Source: Halichondria panicea
Taxonomy: Eukaryota > Porifera > Demospongiae > Suberitida > Halichondriidae
Direction: 5' to 3'
NCBI RefSeq assembly: GCF_963675165.1
Contig: NC_087388.1
Span: 3,016,800-3,080,799 of the forward strand
DNA length: 64,000 nt
The notes under the pieces are model-generated. The model was not told where the DNA came from. It saw nothing but the letters and a program-made list of their open reading frames with translations, and did not search any database. Below, piece by piece: positions 1 to 11,718 of this stretch (position 1 is its first letter; every line of letters begins with the position of its first letter). The position numbers and the translations under genes were made by a program.

Positions 1-134
1 CCATCATGCATGGTAACAACTGAATAGGGAGTTACGAGGTTATGCACACAAATTAGGAAGGGGCGTGGTTACGTACAGCCACCATTTTGAGTGGCAAAAG
101 CACCATAAGAAGTAAGCTATATGGTACATGCATG

Positions 135-560
135 ATGAAGAGCTGCTGCGGCGCGCTAAGGTTGCAGAAACAGATATTCTAAAGGATCGAGCTTATCATT
201 TTATCGCTTTCCTTAGATATAGATCGCCGTTGTAAATGGATTGCTGCCACCAAGAGGAAGAACTGGGAGCCCAACCAACACAGTTTTCTATGCTCTGATC
301 ACTTTACGGATCCCACTTTACTACAGGCAGAAAGAGTTAGGATCCTCTCTCTCCAGACTTTGTTCCTAGTGTGTTCGAGTATACTGACAGTCCAATCAGG
401 GAAAAACAGTGAAAGCATTCAAAAAGTACCAAAACAGAAAAACTTTGTTGAAAAGGAAGGTTGCACAAGAGAAAGCTGAGAGGAAAAAGAAGAGAGAGCT
501 GCAGAAGAAGAGAAAGCTGCACAAGAAAAGAGAACTGCAAATGTTGGGGGGGGGGGTATC
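135..560 (+). pseudogene. Decayed THAP-domain fragment (5' part of a P-element/THAP9-like transposon)
   Basis: THAP domains are C2CH zinc-binding DNA-binding modules found in P-element transposases and in host THAP proteins. Read across frames, the sequence shows a MKSCCGAL-like start near 135, an FYRFP motif near 200, RRCKWIAATKRKNW near 220-260 and the diagnostic FLCSDHF motif near 285-300. A later frame gives VPSVFEYTDSPIREKT and then a Lys/Glu-rich stretch to about 540. At least two frame changes, at FYRFP/LDIDRR and before VPSVF, break it, so it cannot make one protein. The transposase end about 400 bp downstream suggests that both are remnants of one element. A stand-alone THAP pseudogene is the alternative. 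Confidence 0.7.
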
Positions 561-954
561 CCCCCTTTCCCCCTGTATGACACCCTGGTACTGGATAGAT
601 GTAGGCTTTCCAAGCACGCAAATAAACGATCAAGAGCACAACAGAAACAGTAGCTGCTATATCCTAGGAACCAAGGACAAGATTTTCGAGATCCTGTTAC
701 ACTAAACAGTGGTAAAAAAATTAATACAAGTATCATGGCTATACTGTGTCGACTAAGCAGTATTTCACCATAACTGTCTTTCCTAGCAGTCATGTAAGCG
801 TTCCAACCCCTCTTCCTCGTATAAAGAACGTAAGCATACAATTCCAATTTAGGATGTCATCCATATAAATAATAGCATGCACTAGCTATTGAAACTTGGA
901 CATCCAGACTTCAACTTGCTCCAAAGCTGCTTGCTCTGCTAGGAGTAGAGTATC

Positions 955-1105
955 TCTTATGTCGCAAGACCCTCTCGAGCGCTATTTTTCCAAGCAGAGG
1001 CATCGTGGAGGCAGCAACGAAAACCCTACAGCAGCGCACAAGTCTCCTACAATGCATCCACACTCACTCAAGAGAGAGCAGTTTATAAAGACATCCAAAC
1101 GATGA
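955..1105 (+). pseudogene. P-element/THAP9-like transposase C-terminal remnant
   Basis: The reading frame contains SQDPLERYFSKQRHRGGSNE followed by NPT. This matches the pattern SQDPLE-x-FF-x-R-x-RGG-x-NDNP that marks the C-terminal catalytic region of P-element/THAP9 transposases. The frame is open only for about 69 codons and has lost everything upstream. It lies on the same strand as the THAP fragment at 135-560, consistent with an internally deleted P-type DNA transposon. I could not identify terminal inverted repeats. Confidence 0.65.
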
Positions 1106-2640
1106 ACATTGAAAGCAGGAACTCCCCCATGGCAAGTTGTCATAGCCCGATTAAAGTTTGAAGTGTGCTGTGTTTATGCATCGTGAGCATAACATTACAT
1201 ACATTGTAGACTCAAAGTAATGTCAGCCTAACCAAACGTTAATTTCGAGCATTTTCGAGCATTTGGATATGTCAGTTTTGCACATATTGCCAACAACGAA
1301 CGAACAACTTGTAGTCGCTAGACGATGTGTGTTGGTTGTCTATGGCACAGAAGTGAAAGGCTAACGGTTATTTGACCCTGACCGAAACAAGGTATTTTAC
1401 AGTCGAGACGTGAAGTTATAATGAACTTGAGTTCGGACTGAGATATTTTGGAGGAGATATACCATGCCTGGTTAAGTGGTCACTGAGACAGAAGAACCTC
1501 AAAGGTCTCAGAGAATCCGACATTGACTATGCAGAAGGAGTATCTGTTGTCACTGGTGAACTGGATGAACTCGAGTCATAATTATGAAGACGTTGCTGCA
1601 AAGACCAAATGGGAATGAGCAAGTCTAAGATAATGACGTTTGGGAACTTGCAAAATCCTGTATATATATATATACATACAATTATTACGGTAATTACCAT
1701 ACGTTATTGTATGAAGGCACAGCTATCGGTTTCTGCGTCAAGCTAAAAAATACCACATGGTACCTACATGTACATCAAGACTGTAGTAAAGAAACTCAAG
1801 TCGCAACAAGAGATATCGTAGCTATTATAAGTCACAAGTCTGAAGAGAGTTTTTAAGACTATGATGAACGACATTAGCGAACACATGCAACTCAGCAAAA
1901 AAATTAGCAACCCAACAGCAGCAACATACAGCAAGTAATCCAAGCTGCTCTCACCCTACCTCCGACACATCATACTATAATTATAACCCATGGCCACCAA
2001 TGTATGCTCCACCAAGAGAGACCTGGACAGCCCAAGACTTACCAGTTCTACAATTGTTGGTCAATATTGGCAAACAGAAACGAAGAAAAAGACCCATGGT
2101 AGTCTACTCTGACTCTGACTCACTATGATTAGAAATCAATAGTATGGTTTAACTGTGCAACATGGGATTAGCACTCATAATTATACTACTTATAAGAATA
2201 ATTATCATAATTATCATGATCATGCATGCATGCATGTATTGTAATCTCTTGTATTGAATGTAACCAATGATCTATACAATATAGGGTAACAAGCAACTGT
2301 TAAGTGTCTCGCTACACCTTGAGTTGGCCATGCATGGTGTTTGATGACACAGAGCTTGCAAGATGTATGCTGTTGTTGGCAAAATGGGGGCTAAAAATAC
2401 CTCCATGCATGGGAAAGGAAGATTTGGACGGCAACGGAAGGTTTAACGCTGTAGTTAACAGCGCCTACAATGCAGGGCTCGGAGAAGAGTGCATGAATAA
2501 ATACGGACAGCCATGGTGACAATTAACATTCTGTATGTATGCTGATGCACGTGTATGAAAGCACCAACACCATTTGTGTGCATGTAGCACACAAGATGCA
2601 TGAGGCACACGTGCATCACACGTATTATATACCACAGCTA
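1106..2640. other. AT-rich stretch with no recognisable gene
   Basis: I recognise no domain here. A 71-codon frame at 2304-2519 starts in a repeat-like context and resembles nothing I know. There is a short TA run near 1660-1675 and an ATGCATGCATG run near 2219-2235. Confidence 0.5.
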
Positions 2641-2930
2641 AAAGAGTCTCCTCACATTGGACAGCTTCAGAGCCCACTGCTCAGAATCCAGCACAAAGAA
2701 GTTTGATGAAAACGATGTGGATGTATTTCAGTACTACAGCCGTTAGATGTTTGCCTGACAAGCCTTTCAAGGCACACTTGCGTGATTGTTGGCAGTATTA
2801 CATGCTAGAAGAGACCGAAAAGCTTGAAGGAAGTGAGAACACCATCTCTCCTTGGAAAGCGATTTAAGAAAAACCAGACCAAATTGCTAAGTCGTTTGTT
2901 GTGACTGATATTGGCACGGTCAATGGGAAA
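2640..2930 (+). pseudogene. pogo/Tigger-like DDE transposase remnant
   Basis: Frame-shifted translation gives a sequence like LQPLDV, then CLTSL in one frame and PDKPFKAHLRDCWQYYM in another. It is followed by SPWKAI and DQIAKSFVVTDIG near 2850-2910. This order (LQPLDV-x-NKPFK, a Trp/Tyr-rich linker, then W-x-I and I-x-KSF-x-GI) is the C-terminal end of DDE_1 transposases of the pogo/Tigger and jerky type. In-frame stops and at least one frame change show that it is dead. Confidence 0.55.
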
Positions 2931-3395
2931 TGGCCCGTAGGCCTGTGCCAAATATTCGGGGAAAATTTTTTGAATAATAGGCACTGTGAAAATAGTTTAA
3001 CGATATTCATTGAGTTGCACATGCACAGTAGCTCAGAACACGCCCACATTTTACATTGCAGTAAATTTAATTTTTATGATCGTTAGTCCAATCAATGTTG
3101 AAACCACATTTTGTGTGCTAAAGTTTATTATTTCTCTGCTGAAATTAAAAAAGTAATGACTCAATCCCATTGTGCTATATAGTTTTATTTCGCAGCCGCG
3201 TATGTTGAATGATTTGAATAGGTGTCATCAATTTGAATAATAGGCTGATGAAGTTGTATAATAGGCGGATCCAGTGCAAATAAAAAAATTTGAATAGGTG
3301 AAAAACTTTGAATATTTGGCACGGGCCTAGAACTCAAATGAGAAGAAACAAAAAATCAAACGGGAATTGAAAGAACAGAGGAGTACGAAGATGTT

Positions 3396-4014
3396 TTTGT
3401 AAGGGGGTGCTTTACAAATCTGGGGGTCCGGGGGCTTGCCCCAGGAAAATTTTGGCACTCTACATTCCCGGAGATTAATTCTGAGCAAATTTGGTATAAA
3501 ATTATCAGTATCAAAATTTTTATGCTATATACTTTAAATCTATAGAATCTGTTAAGTGGGTATGAATATACAATAAAAAAGATTGCATTGCATGTGTCAT
3601 TGTACTTCGGAGGAACGTTTTAATCTTCGCAGTGAAGAAAACGAACGTTTTAACTACGTCTACAGCATGTCTATTTTAGGATCCAATTACACTTGACCTA
3701 TAGTCTAGCTACCCTCTTTAGTAGCTGTTCATGGCTACCATTAATGTCAAAAATGAGAGGAGACTTACTTGTTGCAGATTCGCGCTCGCAATGTGCTTGC
3801 TCTTTATAAGAGATATCTACGATGTGGTTCATCTAGCTGACCTTTGTACTGTGTACGTAACTATGCTAGTATAGCTAGCTTAGTAACTAATAGCTAGCTA
3901 CTAGCTGGACTTCTAGCTAGCTGCTCTGAACTTCATGGAGCAAGTAGGTAAGGTAGCTTGAGATAAGGGGGTGCTCCAGCACCCTGAGCACCCGTGCTTC
4001 CTACGCCACTGAAG
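3396..4014. mobile_element. Degenerate copy of the CAG...CTG element family
   Basis: The stretch near 3405-3500 (GGGGGTCCGGGGGCTTGCCCC, AAAATTTTGGCA, then GAGATTAATTCTGAGCAAAT) closely matches the interior of the better preserved element at 45777-47124 (near 45865-45925). The end near 3960-4014 (GGGGGTGCTCCAGCACCC, then CCTACGCCACTG) matches that element's right end. No clear left terminal repeat is visible, so the left boundary is uncertain. Confidence 0.45.
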
Positions 4015-5150
4015 AAGTGTTTGGGTCTGAACAATTGCCGTGTGTACCTGATGGAGATCCCTTCGATCAATTCTAGTGATTCTGACTTTGATTCAGAAAC
4101 TGAATACTCCATCTCTTGTGGCGAGTATTCTGAAATTATTATCCTAAACATTCAAGTCATTATTAATTTTTATCAAACTCTGCATGTGTTTAGGTTATAT
4201 ATCAGCATTGTGTTTCCTTTGATGCATATTCTGTTGATAACAAGGCCCTTATCATCGGAACACTTCAATACGGATGTACAGGGGATATCCAGGCTTCCCT
4301 GAAGTAGATCAGATGCATATTGTCTGGGAGAACAAGTACGGTAGGCCTTTGAACAGAGTGTATTGAACAGCTTTGAAAGTGGAGCAATCACTCAAGATCA
4401 GTACAAAGAATTCCAGGGTAGAGTAGAAGAGGGTATTATGAGATGGAACCAATTATGAGACAGCTGTTTAAAACGGGAGTGCTTCAGCTATTCTGTCTGC
4501 AGTTAATAGCACTACCACTCTAGTATTTTTTTCCAAAAGAAATTTGGAGTTGTATGCTTGTGTTGACAGAGATACCACAATAGTTTGTTTAAGTACAGAA
4601 TTTAATTGGAAAAAACATTTTTAATTGACCAAATTTAAGTGGGTGCCAAATGTTTGTAGTAAAATTCACTAGGTATCAGTTAAAACAGGAGTAACTGTTT
4701 TTATAGGCAAAATAATCACTATATTTTAATATCAAAAAGTTCCAGATATGTTAGAACAGCCAATTAGCGTTAAAATTAATTAATTGCAATGGTGTCTCGT
4801 AAATACCCCCCCCTGTCTCATAATACCCAAACCACTTTGAACACTAAAATGCTAGCATTAGCTGCAAACAAAGCACTGTCACTAATTTTTTTGCTTACAT
4901 GCAAAGCATATTGACCATAATAGTTAGTGAACAGGCTATTTAGCTCCCTCAAGATTACTGCAAGACAGGGGGGTCAGACACATTTAGAGGTCTCATAATA
5001 CCCCCTTGTACTCTACAATTTTTGTTGACATTAAGAATTTAAGAAGAAGAAATGGCATAATTTGTGCGTGTATTCTTATAATTATCATAACTATTCAGGA
5101 TAACCAGTCTGTAATCCACTGATTGCATTGTTCAGCTGTAACAGCATTAA
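4015..5150. other. No gene recognised
   Basis: This AT-rich sequence has short open frames (for example 3994-4302) that resemble nothing known. CCCCCCTGTCTCATAATACC and related 'CATAATACCC' strings recur near 4806 and 4986, suggesting old repeat sequence. Confidence 0.4.
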
Positions 5151-5154
5151 ATGC

Positions 5155-5930
5155 TGCTAATTAAGAAGTGCATGGCTTAGGATCTGCCAAATTTCGTCAT
5201 GGTCTTTCAGATAGTACTTAACAGAACTGAAAGTTTCTTCAATTGGCATCATATCAGGGCTGATGGAGGGGTGTAGGTAAAGGACAAGAATACCAGCACT
5301 TCTAAAGAGGTCCTTCACGTGCTGTACATGATGTATAGAGCAGTTGCAGGTTTATTCCATCAAATGGTAGCATTTCAGGAAGTAGACAGCCTCTAACAAA
5401 GTCATAAAAAGTATTGCCATTGGTGGTCCCTGTTAACAATTCTGTTGTCACGACAGATGAGCATATATTGCTTCGCTGCACAGTGTTATAACCTCCAAGA
5501 TGAACTTTCTGATGTGATCTTTAAAGACCACTACACCCAGTTTCATACGAACACAAAAACATCTGTCTGAACAGTTGTACTTCACTCATATACTTCCCAC
5601 GACTTGTAATGAACCTTTGCTTTGCACCTGATGCAATTTCTTCCCATGCCTGTGTATTACTCGGCATATCGTTGATGGCGATACCTCCTTCATCAATTGC
5701 AAGAGCAATTTCTCTGAGATATACAGAAGTGTTTTCCAAACAATAATTTTTTGCCAAGCAGGTTGTAATTTAAATTTTCGGTGGAAAATGCATGATTGCG
5801 GTTGGTTTTCGAGACAAATCCTGCCACACAATGTGTGTTCAAAAGTACTTGAAATCAACAGTAAACTATGGTTTCCGTATTTACTACCAACAGGTTGTAA
5901 TTGAATAATTTGATTGCAGCAAAGTACCAC
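5155..5930 (-). pseudogene. IS630/Tc1-mariner-like transposase remnant (DDE_3 type)
   Basis: On the minus strand, two overlapping frames (about 5930-5586 and 5757-5521) carry YLREIALAI, then STICRVIHRHG-K, an FMAE-like stretch and an MFLCSYETGC region. These correspond to the helix-turn-helix and first catalytic Asp region (x-DETGC) of IS630-like transposases. Downstream to about 5155 comes a frame reading SIHHVQHVKDLFRSAGILVL, then SPDMMPIEETFSSVKYYL. That is the second Asp/CSIHH block and the final Glu block of the DDE_3 domain. The frame changes repeatedly and the first Asp appears to be lost, so it is inactive. A strong hairpin follows at 5997-6052. Confidence 0.6.
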
Positions 5931-5996
5931 TAATTAGAAAAAATTTGCATATTCAAGCTTTGAAGTGGCCACTGCTAATGAGGTGTCTATCCAACT

Positions 5997-6052
5997 AAGA
6001 AACCTGCTAGCAGGTCACTATCTGAGTTAGTGACCTGCTAGCAGGTTTCTAA
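5997..6052. repeat. Near-perfect hairpin (arms about 24 nt)
   Basis: The arms are 5997-6020 (AAGAAACCTGCTAGCAGGTC...) and 6028-6052, separated by a loop of about 7 nt. The CAGGTTTCTAACTA motif recurs just downstream at about 6062-6076. It is probably the terminal or complete part of a palindromic MITE next to the IS630-like remnant. Confidence 0.7.
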
Positions 6053-6138
6053 CTAGTACCCACAGGTTTCTAACTAAAACCACAGATGCATGAATATAAT
6101 TAAAATCAGACAGATTACAATCATTTTTAAGCACAAAA

Positions 6139-6856
6139 TTAATTAGAAGACAAATTGATTGTTATATTAGTTCCACCAGAAATAGAAATAGTAGGCAGCA
6201 TGGTCTTCTGAGCAGTTTCGGTTTCTTTGCTTTTCTGAACAGGTTCAGCAGGCTCAGCAAAAGATCGCACATCATCAAGGCATTTTCGCTTTGGCACAGA
6301 CTTCGTGTTAAGAACGTAGCGCTTTATTTCTTGACATAGCCCAGTCAATCCATAACTTGACAGCCCATTGTGTACAACTCTTAGTTTTTTGCGGAATGCT
6401 GCTTTTCTTAATACTATCAATATATTTTTGTTTTTTTGGGGAAGCGTAACGAGAAACTGTAGCTGTAGTAGAGACAGCAGTGACAGCAGTGGTGGAAGTA
6501 GTACCAGTAGTGGAGTCAAAGCTTGCAGTTTGAGAATTGGTTATAGCAGCATCAATTAAATAGTCGACTTGAGTGAGCAAATCATCACTTATCGGAGGGA
6601 AATCCAATAGATTTTCTTCAAATTGGTTCAAATACTCGTCAGTTTGTTGCGTTGACAGGGCCTTGTAGGGATCGCCCATTTGGGAGCTGGTTACTTGTAT
6701 TCCACCAACGATACGGTCATCTGGTTCATCAAAAACTGACTCCCAATTAAGTCTGATGGGGTGCTCCGCTCTCCAACTACAAAAGGTACATCCAGGACCA
6801 GTACAGTCGTGGTACATTGAGCTAAAATCTTTGGGCTCTCTAAATTTGAAAGACAT
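6139..6856 (-). pseudogene. Crypton-type ORF remnant (DUF3504-associated N- and C-terminal parts)
   Basis: The frame 6856-6308 (182 codons) begins MSFKFREPKDF, has an acidic, Thr/Ser-rich middle, and ends with SPKKQKYIDSIKKSSIPQKT followed by CTQWAVKLWIDWAMSRN. That last block matches the conserved start of Crypton-derived proteins (QRICH1/ZMYM-type: SIPKKTQ, then T-x-W-x-VKLW-x-W). It is followed at once, in another frame to 6139, by CQEIKRYVLNTKSVPKRK and an ISGGTNITINL tail. The tyrosine-recombinase core expected between these parts is missing. This points to an internally deleted copy, although a lost splice arrangement cannot be excluded. Confidence 0.45.
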
Positions 6857-6936
6857 CTCTTTTTACTAGCTTGAAACTCTCTTTTTTGAATGAAACTAAT
6901 CTCATTAAACCTCAAAAATGCATTTTCTAAGCGAGA

Positions 6937-7060
6937 TAGACCATGTGTAGTACGGCTTCTTAGCTGGATAGTAACCCTCGGGAGTGGTTAGTGGCTTCTG
7001 CAAGTCACTACACTCCCTCAGGTTTACTATCCAGCTAAGAAACCTACTACACATGGTCTA
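6937..7060. repeat. Long imperfect palindrome (MITE-like), about 124 bp
   Basis: The left arm begins TAGACCATGTGTAGTA and continues TTCTTAGCTGGATAGTAA. The right arm mirrors it, ending TTACTATCCAGCTAAGAA then TACTACACATGGTCTA. The centre is near 6995. It is fold-back DNA typical of a MITE, with no coding content. Confidence 0.75.
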
Positions 7061-7574
7061 ACTAATACTTAAACAATAATTGAGCAGTTTACCACAATTC
7101 AAGTTTTCTCAGTCTCCATTCCTCAGCTTATACCTACTCCCTTTGTTGATGATGGCCCTCCGAACTCTACTAAGAGATGCTGAAAAACAAAACAGTAAGT
7201 TTGTACATCCACGCGCACTAAGTTAAGTTTGTATGTACTTATTTATACATGTACTTAGCCCTAAACTGTATGTAGAATTTGTTTGGCACAAATGGGCTCT
7301 GCTAAATTGTAATTTACTCAAATGCAGAAAAGTATTAAGATGAGGATAGTGTTTGTGTGGTCAATTCTTCTGACGTGAAAAATCCTCCTCCAGAAAAAGC
7401 AGTGATCGTTATTCAATGGCAAATATGCAATGCTGAAATTGGTGAGTCAGGGCTTTAATGTAATACATACAAAAGTAGGATATTTATTGTAGGCAATTTT
7501 TTGGACGACATGGACTGTGTACACTGATCACGCGGCACGTCTCTCAATCCTCAATACAGCACAACCATCTGGGG

Positions 7575-7892
7575 GTGGGCACTGACCATCCAGGAAATGG
7601 ATTGGCAAACGAAATTGCTGCCAACCCAGTTGAAGCTGAATTCGATGTTCGAGAGTCACCTGGACCCTTAGTAGAAACAGATGACACACTGACTCCACGA
7701 CCTTTAACTGCTAACGAACAAGCTGGTAACAACATATTGTTTACGTTGAGGACCACAATGAAGTACCATGAGCAAAGACTGCCAGTTTTGTTTGATACTT
7801 GGCTCACTACATCACCCGTGACTGGGACCAGAACAAGACTTTCTAGATGGAGTGTACACACCGCCATTTGCCACCCTGCCAAAACTACTTGA
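7575..7892 (+). pseudogene. Possible Fringe-type glycosyltransferase fragment
   Basis: The frame contains NNILFTLRTTMKYHEQRLPV followed by LFDTWLTT. That resembles the first strand-helix of Fringe/beta-1,3-glycosyltransferase domains (x-FTVRTT-x-K-(Y/F)H-x-RL-x-(L/I)-x-TW). No later motif such as DDD is seen. The frame changes after TTSP: the alternative frame reads RDWDQNKTFLDG and then a Lys-rich tail. It may be a captured or decayed exon, or chance similarity over about 28 residues. Confidence 0.3.
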
Positions 7893-7899
7893 GGATAAT

Positions 7900-9860
7900 T
7901 ATAGATTCAAGAGACCTTCCTCTTCAAAAGAAAAAAGACAGGAAAAGAAAACAAAACCCCTAAAAAGACGTGTCCCAAAAAAAAAAAGTATAAAGGTATG
8001 ATACAATACTTGTACAATAAAGAAAAAGTAAAAAGGTATGATACAATACTTGTATAATTACATGTATAATTATGTGTATTATATCAATTTCCCCTCGCCC
8101 AGAACCATTTTTTTTTCAAGATTCAATCTTCTATCTCCATCCCATCCCTAATTTTGAGACTAATAGCTCCCAATATGGGGTAAAAACAACAGCTCTGACT
8201 CAGAAACTGGTCAGTAAAGCAAAAAAACTGCATAGTAATGTCTGTACCACTTGCTTTGTAGGTCCCTTGACTCTGGACATTACTGTAATGAAGTTGTACT
8301 TAGAAATCTCCAGACTGGACCAACAAAATAATGTCTAAAACTAAAACCAGCAACAGATAACTGCAAAACTTAACGATCTTTACAAACGTTCGACGTTCAA
8401 CCCACCAGCAATGTACAACACCCCAGCAAACCCTTTGTGCCAGCCAGTTGTAAAGAGGGGCACTTGCTTGTAAGCGTTCTAGATAGTATGTAGATATCAG
8501 ATAGGCCTGAAACATTGTAGACAGCTCATTATTTATGAATACGTTATGTGCTACTGTACACGTATCACATAGTCAAAATCCAGTTAGCCTTGCCTTCCCA
8601 AACAAAAAAGTGTCCCAATCCAAACAATATCAGGTGTTGTCTAGCTCAAACAGCACGATTTGAATTTCTGTTAAAACCAGCTGTCTTTATATTGGCCACT
8701 TTACCATTGTGGGAGCAGCTCGGAATAAATGGATTGCTTTCTTTGTACAATATTCGCAGTGCATCCCCTGCAAAGGTCCTCTCAATGCTGACTGATGTGA
8801 ACTTAAGCAATCCAAACGAGGAAACAGTGTTTGGGTACCTTTAACAGTTTATACATTGTTTTCAAAGTCGTGCAGAAAAAATGCTCAATTTTAGCATTTG
8901 ATCATGCATTTTTACTATAATAATTTCATCGGAAGCATGGATGGAGATGAGCTTAGAAAATGACTTAGACTTAACTAGCATAAAATCGAAAGTTGTATTC
9001 CTAACATATTTGCCACCAAAAAACAACAAAATGCAGTATTTCTCAGAACTTACTAGTAGCCCCGACTTCCGTTGAAGCTCAAAAGATGAGCAATATACTC
9101 AGGTACATGCACAACAAATTTCAGATCCAAATAAGCTACTTCTATTCCTAACATATTTTTGGGGGTACACATCTTCAGACAGCCATTTCATAGTGATGAT
9201 GTCATATGATGTAACAGGTGGTGGTCCAATGGGAGCGCCAATAGTTGAACTTTCAGTACCTGCACTCAAATAGATCATATCACGTTTACTTCAGAAGATA
9301 TGCCACAAAATGTGAAAAAAATGATATAAAAAAATCTACTGTCATTGGTTGTTGCACTGTACATGAGGTCTGTCACTTGAATTGTGTCATCCACATACGA
9401 AAAATATCTTGCATTCGTTCGAGAGTTCCGGGCACACTTAATGGAAGACAGCTCGTGGATAATGAACGCTTGTTGAACTCTGATCTTGAACTGATGAACT
9501 TAATTTCGTATTGTTTTGTATTTATATTGGAGGCCATCCACATGAATTATTAAACTTTGATCTTGAACTGCATGTATATATAATTACGTTAGAGGCTCTG
9601 CCATTTGGCATCCTTGAGTTGTGCGAATGTTTGTGAACTCTGATCATAACTTCTTATTAGTTAATTTCGTATTCCGATAAACCATTAGGCTAATTATAGT
9701 GAATAAATTACCTGATTGTTTATAAAATTTAACATAAATTAATGTTCCAACTTATGATTCTCGACCTATATAAATAATAGTTAGACACGGTTTAGGTCTA
9801 AATCACGTGGAAACTTCCTAAACAGTGTCTAAGCATTTTAGATCATAGCAACAACGCTCA
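7900..9860. other. No gene recognised
   Basis: This AT-rich sequence has no domain I recognise. The string AAAGGTATGATACAATACTTGTA occurs twice near 7994 and 8033, a short local duplication. The open frames at 8072-8338, 8548-8844 and 9245-9553 show no family signature. Confidence 0.4.
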
Positions 9861-9879
9861 TACGCCTGACAACAATGGT

Positions 9880-10179
9880 TTGAACGCACATCAATGGATT
9901 CTGAGCCACACCTCCAGCTCTGTCTTTGCAGCAGCAACCAGCCCCACCTTTCTATCTGCTCTGCAAGACAAAGAGTTCGTAGACTATTTGCTCTCCTCCA
10001 CAGCCAGTGAGAACCTACTTACTGCTCCAGTGGCAAAGAAAGTAAGAACATTCGCTTCCCCAAAGTCAAGTAAAGAAGTAGAACAAGCAAGAAAGGAAAC
10101 AATACCAAAGAAAACACTCATTGTCATCAAGTATTGCTTATTATTATGTACTTTTATTATGGTTATTATCTTATCTTGA
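9880..10179 (+). pseudogene. Crypton-type N-terminal ORF fragment
   Basis: The open frame of about 99 codons reads FLSALQDKEFVDYLLSSTAS, then KKVRTFASPKSSKEVEQARK and ETIPKKTL. The block FASP-x-(3)-E-x-(2)-QARK-x-(2)-IPKKT is the start of the DUF3504-associated region seen in Crypton-derived proteins. It matches the layout of the minus-strand remnant at 6139-6856. The sequence then runs into a hydrophobic stretch that looks non-coding, so only this segment survives. The frame begins AACGCACATCAATGG and has no obvious upstream partner. Confidence 0.4.
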
Positions 10180-10188
10180 TCAAATCTT

Positions 10189-10246
10189 TGCTACATGATT
10201 TTCTATTGAAGTACATGATTTTCTAAGTAAGTACATGATTTTCTAA
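10189..10246. repeat. Three short direct repeats (TACATGATTTTCTA)
   Basis: TACATGATTTTCTA occurs three times in succession, separated by about 6-7 nt (near 10192, 10211 and 10232). It is a simple tandem duplication. Confidence 0.7.
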
Positions 10247-10317
10247 ATTGGATAGAACATTTCCTCTAACCAATCAGATTGCAGTATTTATGACAAACAT
10301 GATCTAAGTTATAGTTA

Positions 10318-10420
10318 TTGACTGGTTGACTAGTAATTATGGCTTATAAACAACCAATGCCGAGGGCGCAGCCCGAGGCTGAGATTGTTTATAAACCATA
10401 ATTACTAGGCAACCAGTCAA
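10318..10420. repeat. Palindromic MITE, about 103 bp
   Basis: The left arm is 10318-10355 (TTGACTGGTTGACTAGTAAT then TATGGCTTATAAACAA). The right arm is its near-exact reverse complement at 10383-10420. The interior is GC-rich (GAGGGCGCAGCCCGAG) and forms a second small hairpin. Confidence 0.8.
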
Positions 10421-10902
10421 CAACTGATTTATTTACTGCAAAAACAGCAAAACAGTCATTTGAACATCAGTGGAGACAGTCAAACTTGCTCTCACAGCCT
10501 CAGAATTATGCAGTTAGAACAGTTACAGCCATGCATAAACTTTGACCAGACCCGCCCACCACTAAATGCAGCTGCAAGGTTTGTACATGTAGCTCTGAAC
10601 TAGTCTGTTATTGTCAACAACACCACAGTCTACTTGTAATCCTCTACTTCTGAGCCACAGCCTTGACTACTGAGAAAGCACAGAGCAAGAATTTGACTAC
10701 AGGCTTCAGCTAGTTCAATACTGTCAAGCTTACACAACATTTTTGAATTTTATTGCGTGCAATGTACCAAATTTTGTCAAGATGGATCATATCAATTCAA
10801 ATCTGCTGAGGAAGTAGATTATAAGAATAGTGCCTGGGGGAAGTAATTATATAATATAATTACTGAACATCACCTAGGATACGGACTGAATCAGTAAATA
10901 AG

Positions 10903-10959
10903 TGTTATAGTGTCCCAAAGCTCGAGGGCTTTAGCCCGAGGGATGAGGGACACTATAAC
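10903..10959. repeat. Hairpin with nested stem
   Basis: GTTATAGTGTCCC at 10903-10915 pairs with GGGACACTATAAC at 10947-10959. The interior CTCGAGGGCT...AGCCCGAG also folds. It shares the inner GAGGGC...GCCCGAG style with the palindrome at 10318-10420, suggesting related MITEs. Confidence 0.65.
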
Positions 10960-11189
10960 CATAGATACCGAATGCACATGTTCTAACTGATTTAGATCCC
11001 AAAACCTATTGGCTACTAGAAATGCACTAGCTTAGCAACAGTCAACCTATATAAACAGCCAACCTAGCAACTGCATCATTATTCTTTTGAAAACTAATAT
11101 CTGAAGTTGGTATCTCTGTGTATCTACTAAATCTGAAGTCAACCCTGTTCCTCCACCTCAGTTTGATGGACAAAATTATAGTCCTAGCT

Positions 11190-11525
11190 CCACCCACAAA
11201 ACGGAAACATCCAGCTCCTCCCCCAGTTTTGCAGCAAACAAGCCCAGCACACTTCCCAAGAAACAAGCGGCTCGTACTACTCTCACAAAGCGAAAGGAAG
11301 ACGCCTAAGCTATAATTTGCAGCAAACAAGCCCAGCAAACGAGCGGCTCCTATACTACTCTTGAACAAAGCGAAAGGAACTTTAGGAAGAAGCCAAAGCT
11401 AGATTCCCAGCACTTCCATACATCCAGCTCCTCCCCCATGCAGCCTTGCAGCAAAAAAGCACAGCACACTGCCGCCTAAAAAACGAGCGTCTCCTACTAC
11501 TCTCGAACAAAGCCAAAAAAAGAAA
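11190..11525 (+). repeat. About three degenerate tandem copies of a 100-bp unit
   Basis: The unit contains GCAGCAAACAAGCCCAGCA, then ACGAGCGGCTCCTACTACTC, then GAACAAAGCGAAAGGAA. Copies start near 11229, 11319 and 11445, the last more diverged. CCAGCTCCTCCCCC precedes the first and third copies. In one frame the first copy would encode a Pro/Lys-rich peptide, but the copies are not in a shared frame. Confidence 0.65.
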
Positions 11526-11718
11526 CTAGAGCTTCTCTCTTTCATTGTAGTTCTGTTATTATATTACTAGACAAAGCATCTAGCTACAATAATTTTTATG
11601 TTATTACATGTGCATCTTCTTGTAAATCACAATACAATGTACAATCTCGTAGTTTGTAGCCCAGAGCAATCTATAGTACCGGTACTATAGCTCATAGTTC
11701 CCTGCTAAATACACTCAA

